Positions 16,383 through 24,666 of a stretch of DNA of 34,378 bases are shown piece by piece. The first letter of the stretch is position 1; each line of letters begins with the position of its first letter. The stretch lies in the NCBI GenBank assembly GCA_029267355.1, contig JAJUJA010000009.1, positions 1-34,378 on the forward strand, in the 5' to 3' direction. A model generated the notes under the pieces. The model saw only the letters and a program-made list of their open reading frames with translations, had not been told where the DNA came from and searched no databases. The translations under genes and the position numbers were made by a program. Origin of the DNA: Elusimicrobiota bacterium. Lineage in GTDB: Bacteria; Elusimicrobiota; Elusimicrobia; Elusimicrobiales; UBA9959.

Positions 16383-17354
16383 CTATTTGCCGCTGTTTCC
16401 TTTCTTACCGCCAAGACTTCCGGTAATAGCGCCTGAAATCGCTCCGCCTATACCGCTGAAAACTGCGCCAACCGTTGCCTGTATTATCATCTGCATAAGC
16501 ATCTTCTTCATTTCCTCATCGCTGTTGTCAACTTCCATTTCTTTCGGTTCCGGAAGCTTTATTTCCTTTTTAGTCAGGCTCGGATCGTTCTTTTTCATCG
16601 AGGTATCCACTTTGCCGAGCTGAGTGCCTGCTTCCGCAAACTTTTGCTCCGCTTCGGTTACAAGCTTTGAATCATCCGCCTTCACTGAAGCCCCGAAGGC
16701 CTGTGAAGCGGAATTTCTTGCATCGTTTAAATTGGGGCTATTGGCCGCCTTAACGCTTTGCTCCTGAGCATTTTTGAGAGACGCTAAAAGCGCCTGACCT
16801 TTCTCGCTCTTCGGTTTTATATCGCTCAAATCAGAAGGCTTAAAGTCCGCCTTGGCGTTCTCCTGGCCGAAGAACTTATTGTGTGTTCCGCCGACTGTGT
16901 TAGTATTTGAGTTGCCCGCAGTAAGGGACGGCAAAACGCTGAGTTTTCCCTTGGGCACAGAGCCATAGTTTGAGCCGGGATTGGCATCAGGCACAGGCAC
17001 ATTTCCATCAGCTGTTGAATTAGCCGCCCCGGCTGCAGATTCATCCTGAACCGTTTCAGATGAGTCGCCGCTTGAAAAAAGAGACGAGGCAGCCATATCC
17101 AAAGCTGTGGCCGGGTTATCTATCAGTTCGCCGCTCAAAGGCGCCCCCGGAGCATCAGCCCCGGCGCCATCGGCAAGAAGAGATAAATCAGCTGATTTCT
17201 TAGAGAAAGAACCGCCGTAAATTGGAGATGATGAAGAACCGGTCTTATTCATAAGAGGCAAAGAAACCCACATAAAAAGAATAAGGAAGGCCACAACTGA
17301 GCCTACTATATACTGCGTCTTCTTAGGTTTCTTGGCTGTCACTATAGTTTTCAT
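16383..17354 (-). CDS. Gene B: N-anchored low-complexity protein with glycine-zipper C terminus
   Basis: This 323-residue protein has no family I recognise. It has a Lys-rich tail, a membrane segment at about 15-35, a Ser/Ala/Gly/Asp-rich exported stretch with TALDMAASSLF (weakly like the SSLDMF motif of C and D), a helical Lys/Ala/Glu-rich part (about 180-280) and a final hydrophobic segment at about 290-315. That last segment has repeated GxxxG-like spacing (VFSGIGGAISGAITGSLGG), as in glycine-zipper helices that pack or oligomerise in membranes. It has no cysteine. GAGGG lies four bases before the ATG at 17354. It is the first gene after the near-consensus promoter at 17423-17451. Confidence 0.78.
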   Translation of the reverse strand: MKTIVTAKKPKKTQYIVGSVVAFLILFMWVSLPLMNKTGSSSSPIYGGSFSKKSADLSLLADGAGADAPGAPLSGELIDNPATALDMAASSLFSSGDSSETVQDESAAGAANSTADGNVPVPDANPGSNYGSVPKGKLSVLPSLTAGNSNTNTVGGTHNKFFGQENAKADFKPSDLSDIKPKSEKGQALLASLKNAQEQSVKAANSPNLNDARNSASQAFGASVKADDSKLVTEAEQKFAEAGTQLGKVDTSMKKNDPSLTKKEIKLPEPKEMEVDNSDEEMKKMLMQMIIQATVGAVFSGIGGAISGAITGSLGGKKGNSGK

Positions 17355-17422
17355 AAGCCCTCAAAAATAAACTTCTGCTTCCTCCGATACATTCCCTGTT
17401 CGAAGCGAAGCGTTATACAAAT

Positions 17423-17451
17423 GTTATAGCAGACCCCCCTGGCTGTGTCAA
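17423..17451 (-). promoter_or_regulatory. Near-consensus sigma70 promoter for genes B-E
   Basis: On the minus strand, a perfect TTGACA (17451-17446) and TATAAC (17428-17423, 5 of 6) are 17 bases apart, with a TGC extended -10 directly upstream. It starts 10 bases before the gene A stop codon and would initiate near 17416, giving a leader of about 60 bases to gene B. It is the strongest promoter I see in the window, which suggests high expression. Confidence 0.85.
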
Positions 17452-17460
17452 GACCCAAAA

Positions 17461-18630
17461 TCACTGATTAGGCAAACTTCTGCATCCGAGGAAATCGCAG
17501 CCGTAGACGACCACTTGATTATCCTTTTGGGCCACTATCAAAGTGTCCCCGTTTGAGTACTTGGCCGCCATTACATCTCCGCTGAGACTCACCTGATTGC
17601 ACAAATCGCCCAGTTCCGAGCATGATATGCTGCTGCTTTTCACCACATCTTCATTGGGATACAATTTATATTTATCCACGGCGCTGTCAAATGTTTCCCT
17701 GGCCTTTTTCTGCAATTCGTCTTCTTCTTCACCATCCTGGGAGTTAGAATTGCTCATGGCCCCGCCAAGACCTGAAAACATGGAATTAACCATACCCTTG
17801 GCCATGTCCTTTTTCATCTGATTGGCAAGACTGTCCTTGACCTTATCATCGGCTCCGCTGTTTGGATTATCCGTTTTAGGCTCGCCCGGCTCAGGCGCAT
17901 GAAGACCGCCTGTTTCTGCCGCTTTGAGATCCACAACCTCGCCTCTTATTTTGTCAAGCTTGGTAACCGCATCCGAATATTTGCCCTGCTTGGATCCGCC
18001 CATACCGCCTACAAAGCTTTGGTCCCACTTGAATTTGGCCTGTGAGGCGGAACCGCTTCTAAGGCCTTCTTTTATATTTGCCCCCATGTGATCAAGTCTT
18101 GAAAGAAGCTTTTGCGATTGAGGACTCTTGCCGGCATTCTGAAGAGATGAACCGGTTACGGTCAGGCCGCCCGAAGCCCCTCCGCCGGAAAAGCCGCCCG
18201 AAGCGCCCTGAGTTTTAGTGCCTGAACCGCCGGCGGAAGAAAGACCTCCTGAAATTGAGGACTTTATTTTTTCGGATGGGACGTAAGGAGAAGCAGATGA
18301 CAGCGAAGCCGTTTTAGGATAAAGTTTTTCCGCCTTTTCCTCAGGAGTAAGATTTGAGTCTTCCAAAGCGGCGTCAGGAAAAATTTTCTTTTCAAGCTCC
18401 CTGACAAATTTGGTTATGGCAGGGTCTATCTTTTCGCCGTCAACAAAACCCGTTGTTTTAAGAAGAGCAAACATCGCTTTTTTGGGAAATGAAGAATATT
18501 CAAAGGAGAAGCCGGGCCTGTCCTTAAGGTCTTCCACTCCTTTCATCATAAAAAATACCGACACGCTTCCCCCGAGCAGAAGGAAAACCAGCATTGATAC
18601 TATGAAAACCTTCCTTTTACTGTTGTTCAT
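17461..18630 (-). CDS. Gene A: N-anchored envelope protein with small Cys-containing C-terminal domain
   Basis: This 389-residue protein belongs to no family I recognise. It has a short basic tail, a membrane segment at about 8-28, a helical membrane-proximal part, a Gly/Ser-rich stretch (about 125-165, with SGGFSGGGASGG), a second helical part containing QSFVGGMGG (loosely like the aromatic-glycine motif of C-E), an acidic patch (DGEEEDE) and a C-terminal domain of about 70 residues with four cysteines (SCSELGDLC and CDFLGC). The frame extends to 18777, but that start lies upstream of the promoter at 18709-18737. The ATG at 18630, behind GGGG, fits better. It is separately promoted from B-F, and could be a regulated partner or a minor subunit. 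Confidence 0.78.
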   Translation of the reverse strand: MNNSKRKVFIVSMLVFLLLGGSVSVFFMMKGVEDLKDRPGFSFEYSSFPKKAMFALLKTTGFVDGEKIDPAITKFVRELEKKIFPDAALEDSNLTPEEKAEKLYPKTASLSSASPYVPSEKIKSSISGGLSSAGGSGTKTQGASGGFSGGGASGGLTVTGSSLQNAGKSPQSQKLLSRLDHMGANIKEGLRSGSASQAKFKWDQSFVGGMGGSKQGKYSDAVTKLDKIRGEVVDLKAAETGGLHAPEPGEPKTDNPNSGADDKVKDSLANQMKKDMAKGMVNSMFSGLGGAMSNSNSQDGEEEDELQKKARETFDSAVDKYKLYPNEDVVKSSSISCSELGDLCNQVSLSGDVMAAKYSNGDTLIVAQKDNQVVVYGCDFLGCRSLPNQ

Positions 18631-18666
18631 AAAGAACCCCAACAAAAAACATACCGCTTTATTATC

Positions 18667-18684
18667 CCCGCTGTAAAAAGCGGG
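18667..18684. repeat. Small hairpin in the leader of gene A
   Basis: CCCGCT and AGCGGG form a 6-bp stem with a 6-base loop between the predicted transcription start (about 18702) and the gene A ribosome binding site. It may stabilise the leader RNA. It has no T-run and is not a terminator. Confidence 0.5.
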
Positions 18685-18708
18685 AGAATAAACGCGATTT
18701 ACCTTTAA

Positions 18709-18737
18709 AGCATAGCAGAGAAAACAAAAAAATTCAA
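18709..18737 (-). promoter_or_regulatory. Extended -10 promoter for gene A
   Basis: On the minus strand, TTGAAT (18737-18732, 4 of 6) and TATGCT (18714-18709, 4 of 6) are 17 bases apart, with TGC directly before the -10. The TCTGCTAT core is identical to that of the promoter of gene B. Predicted initiation is near 18702. Confidence 0.65.
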
Positions 18738-18778
18738 CCCCCGACCGCTTTTTCTCTTTTCCGCACCAAAGGCTCATT

Positions 18779-18814
18779 TTTTCATTTTTGGGACGACCGT
18801 CCAGAAAATGAAAA
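18779..18814. promoter_or_regulatory. 36-base dyad upstream of the gene A promoter (possible operator)
   Basis: Two 17-base arms match at 15 positions around a 2-base centre: TTTTCATTTT-TG-GGACG, then AC, then CGTCC-AG-AAAATGAAAA. No T-run follows on either strand, so a terminator is unlikely. Its position about 42 bases upstream of the -35 box suits an activator site or upstream element. A separate perfect palindrome CAGACGTCTG lies at 18828-18837. The rest of this 253-base gap shows nothing else I can name. Confidence 0.55.
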
Positions 18815-18883
18815 GATAAAAACTGTACAGACGTCTGCGATATGATGAGTTAAGCGTTCACTGCTGATAAGACATGGATACGC

Positions 18884-19738
18884 TTATTGCTTTCGGCCTT
18901 TCGCTCTGTCTATCATATCTTCCATTTCCTTGAAATCTTTAGGAGATAAAAAAGAGCCTATGCCGGTCATGCCGTAATAGGCATGTTCTATAGGAGTGTC
19001 CGGGCATATATAGGAACCTCTGGCCACGCCTTTGGGATCTTTTTTCAGGCCCAGCCATAAAAGCCACGGCAGCATATCAGAGAAATTATCGGAGATAAGC
19101 TCCGGGGCATTGCTCCTCAACCTTTCAGGATGGCCAAAACCGTCCATTACTATGCCGCTGTGATAACCGTGAGCCTTGGCTGCCTGAACGTCTTTTTCTG
19201 TATCGCCTATAACATAAACCTGAAATTCATCAGACCTGCATTTGAGAAATTTCTCGGCTTCCCTTACAGCGCTTTCTATCATGTCCTCTCTTTTTTCATA
19301 ATCTCCGCCGAAACCGCCGAAGGAAAAATAATGAGAAAGGCCTGACGGCGCCAGTTTAAGATAAGCTCCTTCCTGAAAATTCCCCGTAGCCAGACCAAGA
19401 AAAACGTCTTTTTGAGAAGACAGGAATTTGAGTAACTTTTCAACGCCCTTTATTTTCAGGTACCTTTTATTGTTTACTGCGGCATTGACTTCGGAAGGCA
19501 GAATTTCAAGATATTTCTTCTTGAGCTTTAAAAACTCCTTCTCCTTGGGTTTTCTTTTGAAAGCGCAAATAAAAGCTCTGTTAAAATTGTCTCTGTCCGT
19601 TGAGCCCTGCAGCTCAAACTTTGAACAAATATTATCCGGCCCGCCGAATTCAACCACAGCCCTGTTTAAGGCTTTAAGCCCGCAGCCGCCGGCTTTAACC
19701 AAGGTTCCGTCAACATCGAACAGTATTACCTTTTTCAT
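18884..19738 (-). CDS. HAD-superfamily hydrolase (phosphoglycolate-phosphatase-like)
   Basis: This 284-residue cytoplasmic phosphatase has HAD motif I FDVDGT (D8 nucleophile, D10 acid/base), motif II in LATGN near residue 116-120, and motif IV GDTEKDVQAA at about 178-187. A helical cap lies between motifs I and II, as in the phosphoglycolate phosphatase/beta-phosphoglucomutase group. The last 55 residues are an extra tail with no clear motif. The substrate cannot be told from sequence. Its ATG at 19738 overlaps the end of hutI by 29 bases, so it is translated as the last gene of the long operon. AGGA sits about 10 bases upstream. No clear terminator follows; only a weak AAGCGT/ACGCTT pair spans the stop. 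Confidence 0.85.
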   Translation of the reverse strand: MKKVILFDVDGTLVKAGGCGLKALNRAVVEFGGPDNICSKFELQGSTDRDNFNRAFICAFKRKPKEKEFLKLKKKYLEILPSEVNAAVNNKRYLKIKGVEKLLKFLSSQKDVFLGLATGNFQEGAYLKLAPSGLSHYFSFGGFGGDYEKREDMIESAVREAEKFLKCRSDEFQVYVIGDTEKDVQAAKAHGYHSGIVMDGFGHPERLRSNAPELISDNFSDMLPWLLWLGLKKDPKGVARGSYICPDTPIEHAYYGMTGIGSFLSPKDFKEMEDMIDRAKGRKQ

Positions 19739-20945
19739 ATATTATTCTTCCTTTTTTAATAGTGGCAAGATTAAGATTCGAGCCGAAATAATAGGCCGTT
19801 TCTCTGTAATCTTTGGCGTCCATAACGGCGATATCCGCCTGCTTGCCTTTTTCAAGAGAGCCGATTTTTTTCTCAAGGCCGAGAGCCCTGGCCCCGTTGA
19901 AAGTAGCCGCATACAGAGCCTGCTCAATGGTCATTTTCATATGAGTTACCGCGCAGGAAATGACAAACTGCATATTGAGGCATGGACAGGTTCCGGGATT
20001 AAAATCAGTGGCCAAAGCTATGCAAACGCCTTTTTCAATGAATGGCCTGGCGTCGGGGAAATGAGATAGACCCAGGAAATAGTTTGAAGCGGGCAGGAAT
20101 GTGACAACCACATTATTTTTGACCAGCGAAGGCAGATCTTTTAATTGGGCATAATCCATATGATCCGCGCTGACGGCTTTTACGGCAGCCGCCGCCTGAG
20201 CGCCGCCGTATTTTTTCATCTGTTCGGCATGTATCTTTGGTTTAAGTCCGGATTTAAGACAGGCAGACAAATAAGCCCTGCTTTGAGCCGGATTGAAATA
20301 GCCGTCTTCGCAAAATATATCTGCAAAAACGGCGAGCTTCCTTTTTTTAATTTGGGGCAAAACCCTTTTTATAAGATAAGAGAGGTAATCGCCTGATTTT
20401 TTAAACTCAGGCGGCAAGCTGTGAGCGCCGAGAAATGTCGGCACAAGCTCAACAGGCGTTTTACGCGAAACCCTATTCACAGTCTCAAGAATTTTTATTT
20501 CGCTGTCCGCGTCAAGGCCGTAGCCGCTCTTTACTTCAACCGTAGCGCTGCCATGCTCGGCGAATTTTTCAATCCAGCTAAGCAGTGATTTTTCAAGGTC
20601 TTGACGTCCTGCCTCGCGCAGAGCTTTTACGCTTGAAATTATGCCGCCGCCTCTCTCTTTTATTTCCTTGTAGGTTAAACCGGAAGATCTTAAAGAAAAA
20701 TCCTCAAGCCGGGGCCTGGCAAAAACGGCATGGGTGTGGCTGTCGACAAAAGCCGGCATAGCCACACCGCTGATTTTTATTTTTTCAGCTTTACGGGAAA
20801 AAGGCATTTTAGCCATTTCCTTTTCGCCGGCCACGGCGGCTATTTTTCCGTCTTTTACAGCTATGGCGCCTTTCTCTATTATGCCGGCATTATACGGGCC
20901 TCCCGACATTGTCAGGATTTGATTGAAGCCGTAGAATATTCTCAT
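19710..20945 (-). CDS. hutI: Imidazolonepropionase
   Basis: HutI hydrolyses imidazolone-5-propionate to N-formiminoglutamate, the third step of histidine degradation. The 411-residue product has the amidohydrolase metal motif in FVDSHTHAVFA (H70, H72), the family stretch GLTYKEIKERGGGI, a later HAEQ, SADHMDY, and ATDFNPGTCP with the metal-binding Asp near residue 315. Length is normal for HutI. The ATG at 20945 lies 8 bases after yajQ and has only a poor ribosome binding site, so translation may be coupled. HutH and HutU are upstream with YajQ between, and the fourth-step enzyme is not in this window. Confidence 0.94.
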   Translation of the reverse strand: MRIFYGFNQILTMSGGPYNAGIIEKGAIAVKDGKIAAVAGEKEMAKMPFSRKAEKIKISGVAMPAFVDSHTHAVFARPRLEDFSLRSSGLTYKEIKERGGGIISSVKALREAGRQDLEKSLLSWIEKFAEHGSATVEVKSGYGLDADSEIKILETVNRVSRKTPVELVPTFLGAHSLPPEFKKSGDYLSYLIKRVLPQIKKRKLAVFADIFCEDGYFNPAQSRAYLSACLKSGLKPKIHAEQMKKYGGAQAAAAVKAVSADHMDYAQLKDLPSLVKNNVVVTFLPASNYFLGLSHFPDARPFIEKGVCIALATDFNPGTCPCLNMQFVISCAVTHMKMTIEQALYAATFNGARALGLEKKIGSLEKGKQADIAVMDAKDYRETAYYFGSNLNLATIKKGRIIYEKGNTVRC

Positions 20946-20953
20946 TTCAATTC

Positions 20954-21448
20954 TTATCTGTAGTTTGTGAATTGAAGGGTGATGCCGAAATCTTTTTCCT
21001 TCAAAAGAGCTATGGTTGCCTGAAGTTCATCTTTGGATTTGGATGCGACCCTTACGGTATCGCCCTGTATTGAAGCGTTCACCTTAAGTTTGGCTTCCTT
21101 TATGGCTTTTGTTATCTCCTTGGCTTTTTCCTGCGGTATGCCCTGCTGTATTTTTACAGTCTGCCTGGCGCGGCCGCCAAGAGCGCTCTCCATTTTTTGC
21201 GGCTGAAAGTTTTTGAGCGGAAGCCCTCTTTTGGACAGTCTGGTGAGAAGCACGTCATAAAGGGACTTGACCTTGAACTCGTCGCTGGAGGTCATGGTTA
21301 TGACAAGCTCTTTTGAGTTTAATTCTATCAGCGAGTTCGTATCCTTGAAATCGTATCTGTTCACTATTTCCTTCATCGCGTTTGCAATTGATTCCTCAAC
21401 CAGAGTCAGCTCAACTTTTGAAACTACATCAAAACTGAAATCAGCCAT
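20954..21448 (-). CDS. yajQ: YajQ family nucleotide-binding protein
   Basis: This 164-residue protein is a clear YajQ/DUF520 member: it begins MADFSFDVVSKVEL and contains ANAMKEIVNRYDFKD and LLTRLSKRGLPLKNF. The family has a double ferredoxin-like fold, and some members bind cyclic di-GMP; others have been linked to RNA or tRNA binding. Length is normal. The ATG at 21448 follows an ideal AAAGGAGG site. It sits 16 bases after hutU and 8 before hutI, inside the histidine degradation genes, which is unusual and may mean only co-transcription. Confidence 0.94.
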   Translation of the reverse strand: MADFSFDVVSKVELTLVEESIANAMKEIVNRYDFKDTNSLIELNSKELVITMTSSDEFKVKSLYDVLLTRLSKRGLPLKNFQPQKMESALGGRARQTVKIQQGIPQEKAKEITKAIKEAKLKVNASIQGDTVRVASKSKDELQATIALLKEKDFGITLQFTNYR

Positions 21449-21464
21449 ATATCCTCCTTTACGC

Positions 21465-23108
21465 TCATTTCATCATCGGTATTTTGACTTTCTTTTCTTT
21501 GGCAAATTTCTTCGCCTTTTCATAGCCAGCGTCGGCATGACGCAAAACGCCCATACAGGGGTCATTTGTGAGAACTCTTTCAAGGCGTCTGTCCGTCTTT
21601 TTTTCACCGTCGCAAACAGTAACCTGACCGGCATGCAGCGAATAGCCCATGCCAACTCCGCCGCCGTGATGGAAGGAAACCCATGATGCGCCGCTGGCCG
21701 TATTGACCAGAGCGTTGAGTACCGGCCAATCTGCTATGGCGTCGGAGCCGTCTTTCATCGCTTCAGTCTCCCTGAAAGGACTGGCTACCGAACCAGAATC
21801 AAGATGATCGCGGCCTATGACTATGGGCGCGGAAATTTTGCCTTTTCTCACAGCATAATTGAATCTCAGCCCAAGCTCATGTCTTTCTCCGTAGCCCAGC
21901 CAGCATATTCTGGCCGGGAGGCCCTGAAATTTGACCTTTTCTCCGGCCATCTTTATCCATTTGACCATGCTTTCATTTTTGGGGAAAGTCTCAAGAGCAA
22001 GTTTATCCGTATAAGCTATATCTGAAGCATCGCCTGAAAGTGCGGCCCATCTGAAAGGCCCTTTGCCTTCGCAAAAAAGATCTCTTATATAAGCCGGGAC
22101 GAAACCGGGGAAATCATAGGCATTTTTCACGCCATGCTTATATGCCATGGTCCTTATATTGTTGCCGTAATCAAAGACCACGGCCCCTTTCTTCATAAAT
22201 CCCAGCATAGCTTCAACATGTTTAGCCATTGAGGCCATTGATTTTTTTACATATGCCTGAGGGTCTTTTTTTCTCAAAGCGGCGGCCTCTTTAAGCTTCA
22301 TCTTCTCAGGGATATATCCATTAAGTGGATCATGGGCCGAAGTCTGGTCTGTAAGCACATCTATCTTTACCCCTCTCCTAAGCATAAGAGGAAGCAGTTC
22401 GGCGCAATTGCCGAGCAGGCCTATTGAAATCGGCTTCTTCTCGCGAATATGCTTTTCCGCTATAGACAAAGCTTCATCCAAAGAGTCCGTCATTGTATCC
22501 AGATAGGCGGTTTTTAACCTCTTTTCTATTCTTTCAGGGTCAACCTCTATCATTATGGCCACACCGCCGTTCATAGTAACTGCCAAAGGCTGAGCGCCGC
22601 CCATACCGCCAAGCCCGCCTGAAACCACAAGTTTTCCCGCCAAATCGCTTTTGAAATGTTTTCTGGCGCAAGCGGCGAAAGTTTCATAGGTGCCCTGCAG
22701 TATGCCTTGTGTGCCTATGTAAATCCATGAGCCGGCAGTCATCTGGCCGTACATCATAAGCCCTTTTTTCTCAAGTTCGTCAAAAACTTCCCATTTCGCC
22801 CAGTTTCCGACAAGATTTGAATTGGCTATAAGGACCCGCGGGGCATCATCATGCGTTTTTATTATGCCTACAGGCTTGCCGGATTGAACAAGCAAAGTTT
22901 CATCATTCCCAAGTTTTTTCAGCGATTCCACTATCGAATTGAAACATGCCCAATTTCTTGCGGCTTTTCCGCGGCCGCCGTATACTATAAGGTCCTGAGG
23001 CCTTTCAGCCACCTCAGGATCCAGATTATTCATAAGCATTCTCAAGGCTGCTTCCTGATGCCAGCCCTTGCAGGAAATCTTTGAACCTCTTGGAGCTCTG
23101 ATTATCAT
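21465..23108 (-). CDS. hutU: Urocanate hydratase (urocanase)
   Basis: HutU converts urocanate to imidazolone propionate with a tightly bound NAD as electrophile. The 547-residue product has the family start ([21 protein letters not shown], given here shortened in meaning: a Trp-His-Gln-Glu segment at about 16-19), the NAD-binding [11 protein letters not shown] at 164-174, and later [11 protein letters not shown] and [11 protein letters not shown] segments typical of urocanase. Length is normal for the family. A GGAGG site precedes the ATG at 23108. It follows hutH by 39 bases, the largest gap in the long operon, and precedes yajQ by 16. Confidence 0.96.
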   Translation of the reverse strand: MIIRAPRGSKISCKGWHQEAALRMLMNNLDPEVAERPQDLIVYGGRGKAARNWACFNSIVESLKKLGNDETLLVQSGKPVGIIKTHDDAPRVLIANSNLVGNWAKWEVFDELEKKGLMMYGQMTAGSWIYIGTQGILQGTYETFAACARKHFKSDLAGKLVVSGGLGGMGGAQPLAVTMNGGVAIMIEVDPERIEKRLKTAYLDTMTDSLDEALSIAEKHIREKKPISIGLLGNCAELLPLMLRRGVKIDVLTDQTSAHDPLNGYIPEKMKLKEAAALRKKDPQAYVKKSMASMAKHVEAMLGFMKKGAVVFDYGNNIRTMAYKHGVKNAYDFPGFVPAYIRDLFCEGKGPFRWAALSGDASDIAYTDKLALETFPKNESMVKWIKMAGEKVKFQGLPARICWLGYGERHELGLRFNYAVRKGKISAPIVIGRDHLDSGSVASPFRETEAMKDGSDAIADWPVLNALVNTASGASWVSFHHGGGVGMGYSLHAGQVTVCDGEKKTDRRLERVLTNDPCMGVLRHADAGYEKAKKFAKEKKVKIPMMK

Positions 23109-23147
23109 ATCTGCCTCCGAAAAAATGGAAATCGGCCTGTTTATATT

Positions 23148-24653
23148 TTACAAAAAAGCGCCGTTCCTTACAGCCGCAGCAATATTCTCCATTCTGCCCG
23201 AAAACTCAAAATCTCCCTCAGCCCGCGGAGAAAAGCGGTATATAGTATCCATAAATTTCTCAAGCGCAGGTGAACTCTTAAGCGGCCTGTGAAATTCTAT
23301 GCCGGCGGCGGCGGCCATCATTTCAACGGCGATTATGGCGGATACATTCCTTACGGTTTCCCTGAGCTTTAAGGCGGCATTCATGCCCATGCTGACAAAA
23401 TCCTCCTTATTTGCCGATGTAGGCAGAGAATCGGCTGAAGCGGGGTGTGAAAGAATTTTGTTTTCATTGCAAAGCGCGGCCGCTGTGACATGGGCTATCA
23501 TAAAGCCGGATTCAAGCCCCGGATTTTTGGCCAGAAACGGCGGCAGTATTTTAAAATCGCTTACAAGCTGCGCTATTCTGCGTTCGGATATATTTCCAAG
23601 CGCGGCCATATTTATAGCGGCAAAATCATAAATAAAGGAAAGCGCTTGGCCGTGGAAATTGCCGCCGGAAAAAGTTTCAACCTTCTTATTGTCAGCAAAT
23701 ACCAGCGGATTATCTGTAACGGCCGTAAATTCACGCTCCAAAGTCTGCTGGCAATGCATAAGATTGTCAAGCATAGGGCCCATTGCCTGAGGCGAGCATC
23801 TGAGACTGTAAGGATCCTGCACTCTCTTGTCATTTTTGGCATGAGACATTCTTATCTCGCTGCCTTCGAGAAGGACTCTTAATTTTTCAGCCACAAAAAG
23901 CTGGCCCGGATGCGGTTTAAGTCTGTGTATCTTTTCGTCAAAAGCGACCGGAGTGCCTTTCAAGGCGTCAACGGTCAAAGCCGCAGATTTTATAGATGTG
24001 TGAAACACGTTCAGGGCCTCAAGCAGAGCAAGTCCGCCGACAGCCTGCATGGCCTGAGTTCCGTTTATCAAAGCCAGGCCTTCTTTTTCCTTCAAAACTA
24101 GAGGCTTTATTCCCGCTTTTTTAAGGACAATCCTGGACGGTTTCCAGTCTTTTTCGCCTTCAAATCTGGCCAAACCTTCGCCTATAAGGCAAAGCGCCAT
24201 ATGCGCGCTGGGCGCCAAATCGCCGCTGGCGCCGACAGAGCCCTTCTGAGGTATGCGCGGCACTATCCTTTTGTTTAAAAATTCTATCATCGTCTTTACA
24301 AGAACCGGCCTGACCCCGCTGTGGCCTCTGGCCAGCTCGCCGGCTCTTATAAAAAGAAGCGCTCTCGCCTCTCTATCGCTCAGCGGCTCGCCGACGCCGC
24401 AGGCGTGGCTCCTTATCAAATTCAGCTGAAGCTTGTCCAAATTTTCGGAAGAGACGACTTCGCTGGCAAGCTGCCCGAAGCCAGTATTTATTCCGTAAAT
24501 TATTTTCCCGCTTTTCAAAAGCGATTCAAGCGCCTTTCTTGCAGAAAAAAGCTTCTTTTCTGCCGCGGCTGAAAGCTCAAATTTTGTTTTCGGGCCCAAA
24601 AGAGCGGGCAATTCCTCAAGAAGAAAAGATTCTCCAAGATAAAACTTTCCCAT
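23148..24653 (-). CDS. hutH: Histidine ammonia-lyase
   Basis: HutH removes ammonia from histidine to give urocanate. The 501-residue product has the Ala-Ser-Gly triad at 142-144 in GSVGASGDLAPSAH, which cyclises to the MIO cofactor. It also has YGINTGFG near 53-60, VQDPYSLRCSPQAMG and the SGGNFHGQ segment, all diagnostic of the family. The frame extends to 24674, but GGAGG four bases before the ATG at 24653 favours that start and leaves a 13-base gap after the exonuclease gene. Length is typical. It opens the hutH-hutU-yajQ-hutI group. Confidence 0.96.
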   Translation of the reverse strand: MGKFYLGESFLLEELPALLGPKTKFELSAAAEKKLFSARKALESLLKSGKIIYGINTGFGQLASEVVSSENLDKLQLNLIRSHACGVGEPLSDREARALLFIRAGELARGHSGVRPVLVKTMIEFLNKRIVPRIPQKGSVGASGDLAPSAHMALCLIGEGLARFEGEKDWKPSRIVLKKAGIKPLVLKEKEGLALINGTQAMQAVGGLALLEALNVFHTSIKSAALTVDALKGTPVAFDEKIHRLKPHPGQLFVAEKLRVLLEGSEIRMSHAKNDKRVQDPYSLRCSPQAMGPMLDNLMHCQQTLEREFTAVTDNPLVFADNKKVETFSGGNFHGQALSFIYDFAAINMAALGNISERRIAQLVSDFKILPPFLAKNPGLESGFMIAHVTAAALCNENKILSHPASADSLPTSANKEDFVSMGMNAALKLRETVRNVSAIIAVEMMAAAAGIEFHRPLKSSPALEKFMDTIYRFSPRAEGDFEFSGRMENIAAAVRNGAFL

Positions 24654-24666
24654 ATATCCTCCAGAA

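Noticed and set aside
18631-18777. N-terminal extension of gene A
   Set aside because: It would start upstream of the predicted promoter and has no ribosome binding site; the ATG at 18630 has GGGG at the right distance and is followed directly by a basic tail and membrane helix.
18779-18814. Dyad as a terminator of the long upstream operon
   Set aside because: The stem is strong but no T-run follows on the minus strand, and the arms are AT-rich outside a short GC core; kept as a possible operator instead.
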